Assembly: GCA_963677475.2 (NCBI GenBank)
Contig: CAXXQD010000022.1
Span: 558,001-622,000 of the forward strand
Source: JABMQB01 sp963677475
GTDB taxonomy: Bacteria > Bacteroidota > Bacteroidia > Bacteroidales > Prolixibacteraceae
DNA length: 64,000 nt
Direction: 5' to 3'
A program made the translations under genes and the position numbers. Numbering within the stretch: position 1 is the stretch's first letter; the number at the start of each line of letters is the position of its first letter. Shown piece after piece: positions 53,350-60,747 of the stretch. The notes beneath the pieces were generated by a model that had not been told where the DNA came from, ran no database searches, and worked only from the letters and a program-made list of their open reading frames with translations.

Positions 53350-53790
53350 CTAGAAGGGCAGGTCGTCGTCCCCCTCTGTTTCTTGAACATCAGGTTCTTT
53401 AGCTGTTGCAGCAGTATTATTATTACTACTTTGATATTCATTTTGTCCTTCGGAAGAATCCGTTCTTTTTCCCAACATTTGCATAACGTCTCCGTAAATT
53501 TCGGTTATGTACTTTTTGTTGCCATCTTTATCGTCGTACGACCTGGTCCTGATCCTGCCTTCAATATACAGTTGCATACCTTTGTTCACATATTTTTCAG
53601 CAACATCTGCCAAACCTCTCCATAATACAATATTGTGCCACTCGGTTGTTGATACCCGGTCGCCATTTTTTGCTGTATAAGACTCAGAGGTTGCCAATGA
53701 GAAGTTTGCTACTGATACACCAGAGTCAAGGTGTCTGATTTCGGGGTCTCTGCCCACATTTCCAACTAAAATTACTTTGTTTACCGACAT
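53350..53790 (-). CDS. ssb: Single-stranded DNA-binding protein
   Basis: 146 aa. OB-fold from MSVNKVILVGNVGRDPEIRHLDSG to about 107, a Gln/Asn-rich linker (SSEGQNEYQSSNNNTAATAKE), and the acidic C-terminal tip DDDLPF that recruits replication and repair proteins. Binds ssDNA as a tetramer. It is between mutY and gldE, a Bacteroidetes-specific grouping without a functional explanation. Confidence 0.97.
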   Translation of the reverse strand: MSVNKVILVGNVGRDPEIRHLDSGVSVANFSLATSESYTAKNGDRVSTTEWHNIVLWRGLADVAEKYVNKGMQLYIEGRIRTRSYDDKDGNKKYITEIYGDVMQMLGKRTDSSEGQNEYQSSNNNTAATAKEPDVQETEGDDDLPF

Positions 53791-53877
53791 GTTTTATTTT
53801 TTTTGGGTTAAACGTATTTTTAAGATACAAATAATCCCATTTTTATGCTAATTATACCAAAGATAGTTTTCCTTGAT

Positions 53878-54933
53878 TTATAACAGCCCTTTGTTTTTTA
53901 AATAATTTTCCATGAGCCTATGGATAGCAAATTTAGAAATATCTTTTTTATTAACGGGAATAAAATTTAATGGGAATTCATTTTTTTGATGAATATGTAT
54001 ATGAATAAAGTTTGCATAGATGGTTTGGTGGCTTAAAATATGTTTTACAGGGGTTGAAATTTCGCGGATGGTAAATTTTAAATTATCTATTGCCTTTTTA
54101 AATTCTGTTGTTTGAAGGAAATCATCCATGGTATAATTTTCCTTCATTTCAATTAAGGGCAATTCATACAAGTTTTTCCAGATATCATTATCACTGCGTT
54201 GTTTAATATATATTATATCGTTTTCTTCCATCAAAAGATAAAAAAAGTAGCGGTTTGTTTTTTTCGTTTTTTTCAATTTGACCGGAAGCTCATCCATATA
54301 TTGTTGCGCAAAAGCATAACATGAATCGTGTAGCGGACACGTTTGGCACATTGGTTTTTTTGGCGTGCACATCATTGCACCAAATTCCATCATTGCCTGG
54401 TTATGCGTTCCCGGATCTTTTTTATCCAACACTTCAGTGGCAAGTTCCTGAAATATTTTTATCCCCTGGGTTGAATTGATTGGCTCATGAATCCCAAAAT
54501 ACCGCGAAAAGAACCTGTAAACATTTCCATCGATGGTCGGGTAGGGCAAACGAAAGGCAATGGATGCAATTGCCGCTGCCGTATAAGGACCAATCCCTTT
54601 TAAACGTATCAGCTCTTCATATTTTTCAGGAAGTTTGGAATCATACTTTTCGTAAATTTCTTTTGCTGCATGATGCAAGTTCCTAGCCCTTGAATAATAC
54701 CCAAGGCCTTGCCAAAGTTTTAATATTTCGCTTTCGGGGGCTTTTGCCAGGTCTTCAACCGAAGGGAATCTTTCAATAAACCTTAAATAATAGTTCGTTC
54801 CCTGGTCAATTTTGGTCTGCTGCAAAATTATTTCCGATATCCAAATCTTATACGGATCGTTGGTACTTCGCCACGGAAGGTCTCTTTTATTTTTAGAATA
54901 CCAAGTATAAATTTTAGCGAAAACAGGCTCCAT
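53878..54933 (-). CDS. mutY: A/G-specific adenine DNA glycosylase
   Basis: Removes adenine opposite 8-oxoG. 351 aa. Helix-hairpin-helix LKGIGPYTAAAIASIAF (near 110-126), catalytic Asp in TIDGNVYRFFSRYFG (near 135), and the [4Fe-4S] cluster CTPKKPMCQTCPLHDSC (Cx6Cx2Cx5C, near 190-206). The C-terminal NUDIX-like 8-oxoG recognition domain (from about 225) is present. First gene of the mutY-ssb-gldE-gldD unit; divergent from HU. Confidence 0.96.
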   Translation of the reverse strand: MEPVFAKIYTWYSKNKRDLPWRSTNDPYKIWISEIILQQTKIDQGTNYYLRFIERFPSVEDLAKAPESEILKLWQGLGYYSRARNLHHAAKEIYEKYDSKLPEKYEELIRLKGIGPYTAAAIASIAFRLPYPTIDGNVYRFFSRYFGIHEPINSTQGIKIFQELATEVLDKKDPGTHNQAMMEFGAMMCTPKKPMCQTCPLHDSCYAFAQQYMDELPVKLKKTKKTNRYFFYLLMEENDIIYIKQRSDNDIWKNLYELPLIEMKENYTMDDFLQTTEFKKAIDNLKFTIREISTPVKHILSHQTIYANFIHIHIHQKNEFPLNFIPVNKKDISKFAIHRLMENYLKNKGLL

Positions 54934-54966
54934 AACTATGTAACTAATTTAAAATCTTATGAAAAA

Positions 54967-54974
54967 CAAAAATA
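54967..54974 (-). promoter_or_regulatory. -7 promoter element of the mutY-ssb-gldE-gldD unit
   Basis: The minus-strand reading is TATTTTTG, full match to TAnnTTTG, 34 bases upstream of the mutY start. A weak or absent -33 box. Confidence 0.4.
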
Positions 54975-55010
54975 ATTCTTTTGAAATGGTAATAAGTTTT
55001 AAAATATTTT

Positions 55011-55018
55011 TATTTTTG
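55011..55018 (+). promoter_or_regulatory. -7 promoter element of the HU gene
   Basis: TATTTTTG, full match, 51 bases upstream of the HU start and divergent from the mutY promoter. Confidence 0.4.
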
Positions 55019-55068
55019 CAGACCAATCAAAAATGAATTAAATAGTTGATAATTAAATATATTTAGCG

Positions 55069-55353
55069 ATGACAAAAGCAGATATCGTAAATGAAATTTC
55101 GAAAAACACAGGAATTGAGAAAATAACTGTACAAAAAACAGTGGAAGCGTTAATGGAAACAGTTAAAGATTCTCTAGTAGATGGGAAAAATGTTTACTTA
55201 AGAGGTTTTGGTAGTTTTGTAGTGAAGAAAAGAGCAGAAAAAACTGCCAGAAATATTTCTAAAAACACAACCATTATTATTCCTGAACACCATATTCCTT
55301 CATTCAAGCCTGCGAAAAGTTTCGTTGCAAAAGTTAAAAATACTGTAAAATAA
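55069..55353 (+). CDS. HU/IHF-family DNA-binding protein
   Basis: 94-aa histone-like protein that bends and compacts DNA. MTKADIVNEISKNTGIEKITVQKTVEALMETVKDSL is the dimerisation helix pair, GKNVYLRGFGSFVVKKRAEKTARN the family signature (positions 51-74), then the beta-arm and PSFKPAKSFVAKV. Slightly longer than E. coli HU (90). It is followed 6 nt later by the tiny basic ribosomal-type protein gene. Confidence 0.96.
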   Translation: MTKADIVNEISKNTGIEKITVQKTVEALMETVKDSLVDGKNVYLRGFGSFVVKKRAEKTARNISKNTTIIIPEHHIPSFKPAKSFVAKVKNTVK

Positions 55354-55359
55354 GAAATC

Positions 55360-55452
55360 ATGCCAAGCGGAAAAAAAAGAAAAAGACATAAGATGTCGAC
55401 GCATAAAAGGAAAAAAAGATTGCGTAAAAACAGACATAAGAAGAAGAAATAA
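55360..55452 (+). CDS. Tiny basic protein, AURKAIP1/COX24 (mS38-like) family
   Basis: 30 residues, more than half Lys/Arg/His: MPSGKKRKRHKMSTHKRKKR then LRKNRHKKKK. It is too short for ordinary gene finding. The pattern matches the AURKAIP1/COX24 domain of mitochondrial small-subunit protein mS38 and the short bacterial homologues. It is 6 nt behind the HU gene and before a hairpin, so it is cotranscribed. Very likely a ribosomal small-subunit protein that binds rRNA; I am confident of the family, less of its exact placement in the ribosome. Confidence 0.8.
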   Translation: MPSGKKRKRHKMSTHKRKKRLRKNRHKKKK

Positions 55453-55490
55453 ATAGAACGTATTTTTTCTTCCTAAAAAGTATTTAGAAT

Positions 55491-55521
55491 GAACCTAAAG
55501 TGCTCTTTGTACTTTAGGTTT
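55491..55521 (+). terminator. Hairpin after the HU-basic protein genes
   Basis: AACCTAAAGT (55492-55501) pairs perfectly with ACTTTAGGTT (55511-55520) around a 9-base loop. There is only a weak T-tract, but the position right after the two-gene unit fits a terminator. Confidence 0.65.
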
Positions 55522-55579
55522 ATTCGCTTATATATGAACCAAGTAAAACTCTTAAAATCGAAAGATTAAATTTTAATTT

Positions 55580-57130
55580 GTGAGTAGCGATTTAATTGTA
55601 GATGTCTCTCCATCAGAAATAGTAATTGCCTTACTCGAGAACAAAAAACTCGTTGAACTTACCAGGGAAAAAAGCGGGGCAAAGTTTGCCGTAGGCGATA
55701 TTTATCTTGGGAAAGTAAAAAAGATAATGCCGAGCTTAAATGCAGCATTTATTGATGTCGGTTACGAGAAGGATGCTTTCTTACATTATCTTGACATGGG
55801 GCCACAGTTCGCAACCTTGAATAAATTTTTGCGGATTGCCAGTTCAGGAAAACAAAGAATTTCTTCCATAAACAGGATCCACTCTGAACCGGACATTAAT
55901 AAAGAAGGTAAAGTAAACGAGTTATTAAAAACAGGGCAAAAAATCCTGGTTCAGGTTTCGAAAGAACCTATTTCAACCAAAGGACCCAGGCTCACTTCCG
56001 AGATATCAATTGCCGGAAGGTACATGGTACTTATGCCCTTTAGCGAAAAAGTTTCCGTATCCCAAAAAATCAGGTCTATGGAAGAAAAGAACCGGTTAAA
56101 GAAGCTGGTTCAAAGTATTCGCCCCAGAAAATACGGTGTGATCATACGGACGGCTGCCGAAGATGTTCGCGTGGCCGACTTGGATCAGGAACTCCGTAGG
56201 TTGGTTGACAAATGGGAAACAACTTTCCACAAGTTGAAGCGCGCAAGCGCCCCCTCATTGATTATTGGGGAAATTGACCGGACAACCGCAATGCTCCGGG
56301 ATATTTATCACCCTAATTTTAACAGCATTATTGTAAATGACTTACCTGCATGCAATGAAATAAGTGATTATATAGGAACTATTAAATCCGACAAGAAAAA
56401 ACTGGTTAAGCACTATTCAGGGAATAGTCCGATTTTCGAACATTTTGGCATTGAAAAACAAATCAAATCAGCGTTCGGGAAAACAGTTTCATTTAAAAAT
56501 GGTTCCTATCTGATTATTGAGCATACAGAAGCATTTCACGTAGTAGATGTTAATAGTGGCAACCGGTCGAAAGCCGGTCTGGATCAGGAAACGAATGCAT
56601 TGCAAGTGAATTTGGCAGCTTGTGACGAGATTGCCAGACAATTACGATTGAGAGACATGGGTGGAATTATAGTCATTGACTTTATTGACATGCACGAGGC
56701 GTCGAACCGCCATAAAGTGTTTGATCATATGAAAGAAAAAATGGCTAATGACCGAACCAAGCACAACATTCTTCCGCTCAGTAAATTTTGTTTGATGCAA
56801 ATAACCCGGCAAAGGGTTAGGCCAGAAGAACATGTTGAAACTGCTGAAGTTTGCCCTACCTGTAAAGGAAGTGGCAAAGTTGTGCCCTCTGTACTTTTTG
56901 CTGATGAGATTAACAACAAGGTAATGTATATTCTGCAAGACCTGAACAAAAAGAAATTGGTAATTAAAGTACATCCTTACGTAGCTGCATATTTAACGAA
57001 AGGAAGAAAATCATATCGGATGAAGTGGTTTTTTAAATTCTTTAAATGGATAAGAGTAGAAGAAAACAACAATTATACATTTCTTGAATACCACTTTTTT
57101 GATGAAAATATGGAAGAAATAATATTTTAA
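55580..57130 (+). CDS. rng: Ribonuclease E/G
   Basis: 516 aa, RNase G length. Single-strand-specific endoribonuclease in rRNA and mRNA processing. An N-terminal S1 domain (about 35-120), the 5' sensor and the catalytic DNase I-like domain with VVDVNSGNR (near 325) and GGIIVIDFIDM (near 357-367) bearing the metal-binding Asp pair; the zinc-link motif CPTCKGSG (near 427). It starts with GTG at 55580 and ends with a terminator. Confidence 0.96.
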   Translation: MSSDLIVDVSPSEIVIALLENKKLVELTREKSGAKFAVGDIYLGKVKKIMPSLNAAFIDVGYEKDAFLHYLDMGPQFATLNKFLRIASSGKQRISSINRIHSEPDINKEGKVNELLKTGQKILVQVSKEPISTKGPRLTSEISIAGRYMVLMPFSEKVSVSQKIRSMEEKNRLKKLVQSIRPRKYGVIIRTAAEDVRVADLDQELRRLVDKWETTFHKLKRASAPSLIIGEIDRTTAMLRDIYHPNFNSIIVNDLPACNEISDYIGTIKSDKKKLVKHYSGNSPIFEHFGIEKQIKSAFGKTVSFKNGSYLIIEHTEAFHVVDVNSGNRSKAGLDQETNALQVNLAACDEIARQLRLRDMGGIIVIDFIDMHEASNRHKVFDHMKEKMANDRTKHNILPLSKFCLMQITRQRVRPEEHVETAEVCPTCKGSGKVVPSVLFADEINNKVMYILQDLNKKKLVIKVHPYVAAYLTKGRKSYRMKWFFKFFKWIRVEENNNYTFLEYHFFDENMEEIIF

Positions 57131-57137
57131 GATATTA

Positions 57138-57170
57138 AATCCCGATTTCTGATCGGGATTTTTTATTTTA
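57138..57170 (+). terminator. Rho-independent terminator of rng
   Basis: Stem AATCCCGA (57138-57145) with TCGGGATT (57153-57160), 7-base loop, followed by TTTTATTTT on the plus strand. A canonical structure. Confidence 0.9.
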
Positions 57171-57220
57171 GTAGGGCTTGTTGCGATAATAAAATCACCC
57201 GGAAAATTGATACACAGCCT

Positions 57221-58303
57221 ATGAAATCCAGATCAGCAAGATTCACGTTTCTTTTTATCTTAGTTATCTTAGCGAACTTATCAAATGCTGCAGATATAAA
57301 AGGAAGAATAAACCTTGATAGCGATTGGCACCCCGAGGTTTTTTTGGCATCGATCAATAATCCAGAAGACTTGTTTGTTTCTTCCCCTGATTTTCTTTTG
57401 ACCTCGGCACCAATAAATCCCGATGGGACTTTTGAAATTAGCAATTTGGAGATTCCCGCTGAATTCCGGTTTTACAGGCTTTATGTTTTAAAAAACCTCT
57501 TTTCTCCAACCGATGTAATCAATTCTGGTAACCGTAGCTTGATCCATTTAATCCTCGATAACAATTCGAATGTTGTGTTAAATATAACAATGGATGGGAG
57601 CAGAGCCACTGAGTTGAAGATTGAAGGGAGTGAAAGCTCTGTGCGGAACAGGGAGTTTGATGTGGAGTTTTTGAAAAGGGCACGGCAACTTTCTGGCAAG
57701 GAAACCAGGGCACAAAAAGAATTTATCCAGTTAGGTATTGATAATTACATTCGGACCTATGTTGAAAATTGTGAAAATGCATTGAATGGTTTATATGCAT
57801 TGTATCATATCGAAGAAAAAGAGCCCGATTTTTTAAGGAACAGTGCATTTTATTTTCGGTTTCAGGATAAATTGCACGGGCAATTTCCCAAAAACCTATA
57901 TACCGACCAATACGATGAATTATTGATTAACCTTGTTGGTTTTAGGGATATGGTGTGCGAAATACCGGGCGTAATACCTAAATGGAAAGATTATTTGATT
58001 TTAATTCAAGGTGGGGTTATCCTGCTTTTATTATTGCTTCTTTTTGTGAATTCTGTAAAAAAGAAAAACAGGAGGCAACAGGCAAAAAATGGTTCACACA
58101 AATTGCTCTACGATAAGCTTACCAATAAAGAAATGGAAATACTGAAGCTAATTGCTGAATCAAAATCGAACAAAGAAATTGCTTCTGAACTTTTTATTGA
58201 ACTAAGTACGGTAAAAACACACCTGAACAGTATATACAAGCAATTGAAAGTGCAAAACCGTAAAGAAGCCGGGAATTTTTACAAAGAAATGAACGAAAAT
58301 TAA
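57221..58303 (+). CDS. Membrane-anchored LuxR-type regulator with DUF4369-like periplasmic domain
   Basis: 360 aa. A signal peptide (1-23) leads to a periplasmic part of about 240 residues whose start (ADIKGRINLDSDW, GTFEISNLEIPAEFRFYRLY) resembles the DUF4369 domain often coupled to thioredoxin-like lipoproteins. One transmembrane helix (about 267-287) is followed by a basic linker and a LuxR/GerE HTH (LTNKEMEILKLIAESKSNKEIASELFIELSTVKTHLNSIYKQL, about 302-345, in two parts). The DNA-binding domain thus lies in the cytoplasm, as in one-component membrane sensors. It precedes a DsbD-like gene on the same strand, which it might regulate. Confidence 0.8.
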   Translation: MKSRSARFTFLFILVILANLSNAADIKGRINLDSDWHPEVFLASINNPEDLFVSSPDFLLTSAPINPDGTFEISNLEIPAEFRFYRLYVLKNLFSPTDVINSGNRSLIHLILDNNSNVVLNITMDGSRATELKIEGSESSVRNREFDVEFLKRARQLSGKETRAQKEFIQLGIDNYIRTYVENCENALNGLYALYHIEEKEPDFLRNSAFYFRFQDKLHGQFPKNLYTDQYDELLINLVGFRDMVCEIPGVIPKWKDYLILIQGGVILLLLLLLFVNSVKKKNRRQQAKNGSHKLLYDKLTNKEMEILKLIAESKSNKEIASELFIELSTVKTHLNSIYKQLKVQNRKEAGNFYKEMNEN

Positions 58304-58379
58304 GGTACTAGAACCTATTTCAAACCCGGACTACAAACTATTTTCAAAACATTTTAAAGATTAATCCCTTTAATTCATA

Positions 58380-58387
58380 TATTTTTG
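58380..58387 (+). promoter_or_regulatory. -7 promoter element of the DsbD-like gene
   Basis: TATTTTTG, full match to TAnnTTTG, 60 bases upstream of the ATG at 58447. The -33 box is not obvious. It suggests the gene is a separate unit from the LuxR-type regulator. Confidence 0.4.
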
Positions 58388-58446
58388 ATATTGGTTAAAG
58401 CCACTTGAAAAATCAGGAGTAATTTGAAAAGTTGATAAAAAAAGAT

Positions 58447-60381
58447 ATGAAAATGAAAAGAATATTAGTAGGATTAGTATTGTTCCTCGGATTTATTTCT
58501 GTCAGGGCACAAATTATTGAACCAATAAAATGGTCGTTTGATGCTGTTCAAAATGGTGATGAAGTTGAATTAAGGTTTATTGCCGACATTGAAACCAATT
58601 GGCATTTATACGATACTTACCTTCCGGATGGAGGTCCCATTGCAACTACAATAATTTATAACGATTCGTCGAAATTTTCATTGGTTGGTGATTTGTTAAA
58701 AGAGCCTGAGCCGGAAGAGCATTTTGACAATACTTTTCAGTTGAACCTGAGGTACTTTAGCAATAAAGCAATCCTTACACAGAAAATTAAGTTGAATTCA
58801 TCGGATCCGGTGAGCATTTCGGGTTATGTAACGTTTATGGGTTGCGACGATGAACAATGTCTCCCACCAAATGACGCGGAATTTACATTTAATTTAAATA
58901 AATCTGCAAAAGATACATCCACCAAAATGGAATCTGAACCTGCTCAGGGATCGGCTGGGGGAGGGCAAACCCTTTGGATATTTTTAATGATTTCGTTGGT
59001 GGCGGGATTTGCTTCCATATTAACGCCCTGTGTTTTCCCAATGATCCCGATGACCGTTTCATTTTTTATGAGGGGAAGTGAAAACAGGGCAAAGTCCATA
59101 CGCACCGGAATATTTTTTGGCCTCTCCATAGTATTTGTATTTACATTACTTGGTGCATTGTTTTCGTTTGGCGTATTTGGACCAAACGTAGGAAATATCC
59201 TTAGTACGCACTGGATTCCCAACGGACTGTTTTTTATCCTTTTTCTGGTATTTGCAATTTCGTTTTTTGGCGCGTTTGAAATTATTCTGCCCAGTAGCCT
59301 TGTAAATAAAACCGATGCCAAAGCAGATAAAGGTGGATTGGTTGGTGCTTTCTTTATGGCATTAACAACAGTTATTGTTTCATTTTCATGTACAGGTCCA
59401 TTTATTGGCGCGCTGATTATTGAAGCAGTTCAGGGTGGTGGTTTGCGCCCATTGTTTGGAATGTTTTTCTACGGATTGGCATTTGCAACACCATTTACCT
59501 TGCTGGCTATATTCCCATCGGCATTAAGCAAATTGCCCAAATCGGGCGGGTGGCTTAACGCTATTAAAGTTGTATTTGCTTTTGTATTATTGGCATTCGG
59601 ATTGAAGTTTTTAAGCAATATCGATCAGGTTTACGGATTAAATTTATTAAGCAGGGAAGTGTACCTTTCAATTTGGATCGTAATATTCTTCTTACTCGGA
59701 TTATATTTTCTTGGGAAAATCAAATTTTCGCACGATAGCGATGTGCCTTTTGTGAGTGTTGGCAGGTTAATGTTAAGTATTGCAACGTTTACCTTTGTGC
59801 TTTATCTGTTCACCGGACTCATGGGTGCACCATTAAGGTCGATTTCTGCTTTAATACCGCCTGCCAGTGCGCATTCAGGAATACCCCATGTTTCAGCTCA
59901 ATCCGTATCAAATGCTCCGGCAGAATTGTGTGGCCCTGCAAAGTATGCCGATAAATTGCATTTGCCCCAAAACCTAAATGGGTATTTTGATTATGAACAA
60001 GGATTGGCTTGTGCAAAAGAGCAAGGGAAACCGGTATTTGTTGTTTTTAAAGGACATGCTTGTGCAAATTGTAAAAAAATGGAAAACTCTGTGTGGACCG
60101 ATCCTGAAACGCTTCAGTTACTTTCCGAAAAATTTGTGGTGATTGGATTATACACCGACGACCGTACCAAATTGCCTGAAAGTGAGTGGGTCACTTCATC
60201 GGTCGATGGGAATGTAAAAAAAACAATGGGCAAGAAAAACCTGGATATTCAAATTTCAAAATACAATACCAATAGTATTCCTTTTCATGTAGTAATTAAG
60301 CCCGATGGAACAGAAGAAAAACTAGGTGTTACCTTTGATAACGATGAGTTTAAAAACTTTATTAAAGGTGCATTAGAATAA
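58447..60381 (+). CDS. dsbD: Thiol:disulfide interchange protein, DsbD-like
   Basis: About 644 aa from the ATG at 58447 (a TTG start at 58432 is possible but less natural). Carries electrons across the inner membrane to keep periplasmic thiols reduced. A signal peptide (1-21, ending in VRAQ), an N-terminal DsbD-alpha-like domain (about 25-155, with CDDEQC near 137), eight transmembrane helices (about 175-460) containing TPCVFPMIPM and SCTGPFIGA with the redox cysteines, and a C-terminal thioredoxin domain with GHACANCKKM (CxxC, near residue 540). Complete. It is terminated at 60404-60437. Confidence 0.92.
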   Translation: MKMKRILVGLVLFLGFISVRAQIIEPIKWSFDAVQNGDEVELRFIADIETNWHLYDTYLPDGGPIATTIIYNDSSKFSLVGDLLKEPEPEEHFDNTFQLNLRYFSNKAILTQKIKLNSSDPVSISGYVTFMGCDDEQCLPPNDAEFTFNLNKSAKDTSTKMESEPAQGSAGGGQTLWIFLMISLVAGFASILTPCVFPMIPMTVSFFMRGSENRAKSIRTGIFFGLSIVFVFTLLGALFSFGVFGPNVGNILSTHWIPNGLFFILFLVFAISFFGAFEIILPSSLVNKTDAKADKGGLVGAFFMALTTVIVSFSCTGPFIGALIIEAVQGGGLRPLFGMFFYGLAFATPFTLLAIFPSALSKLPKSGGWLNAIKVVFAFVLLAFGLKFLSNIDQVYGLNLLSREVYLSIWIVIFFLLGLYFLGKIKFSHDSDVPFVSVGRLMLSIATFTFVLYLFTGLMGAPLRSISALIPPASAHSGIPHVSAQSVSNAPAELCGPAKYADKLHLPQNLNGYFDYEQGLACAKEQGKPVFVVFKGHACANCKKMENSVWTDPETLQLLSEKFVVIGLYTDDRTKLPESEWVTSSVDGNVKKTMGKKNLDIQISKYNTNSIPFHVVIKPDGTEEKLGVTFDNDEFKNFIKGALE

Positions 60382-60403
60382 TATAAGAAGGATATTCTCT
60401 TTG

Positions 60404-60437
60404 AGCCCATGAAGTTATTCTTCGTGGGCTTTTTTCT
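60404..60437 (+). terminator. Rho-independent terminator of the DsbD-like gene
   Basis: AGCCCATGAA (60404-60413) pairs with TTCGTGGGCT (60421-60430), including a G-T pair, followed by TTTTTTCTTT. It is 23 bases past the stop codon. Confidence 0.85.
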
Positions 60438-60747
60438 TTAAATCTCTAGGTTATATTTCCCGCATAGTAATTGGTACCTACCCGCAATTTATGTCAGCGA
60501 ATAAAATTTGCTACATCTGATTTTTTAAAGATTAATTAGGATAATGCGATTTCCAAATCGCATATAATTTTGGATGAATGATCCAAGTAAATCTTAACTA
60601 TATAGTTAGTCAAGTAATTGGAATTCAGGTAATCTCGCAATTCTTCGGATAATTTTTAAATAAAAAAAACACCTTAAAAAGAACCCCAGCCATAGAATTC
60701 TTTTCAGGTGTTTTATACAAAACAATATGTTAATAAAAGTTAGAGTC
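60438..60747. other. Non-coding stretch with palindrome, orphan promoter and terminator
   Basis: No gene seen. A 20-bp perfect palindrome ATGCGATTTCCAAATCGCAT (60544-60563) stands directly before TAATTTTG (60565-60572), a full -7 match on the plus strand with no gene after it. About 95 bases on lies the hairpin 60666-60714. The layout could yield a short RNA of about 130-140 nt; I treat it as a candidate only. Confidence 0.35.
60666..60714 (-). terminator. Terminator of the OmpA-family gene
   Basis: AAAACACCTTAAAAAGAA (60666-60683) pairs with TTCTTTTCAGGTGTTTT (60698-60714) with one or two mismatches; the minus-strand product ends in a T-run (complement of 60661-60669). It lies 34 bases past the gene's stop at 60748 and could also stop plus-strand transcripts. 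Confidence 0.75.
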
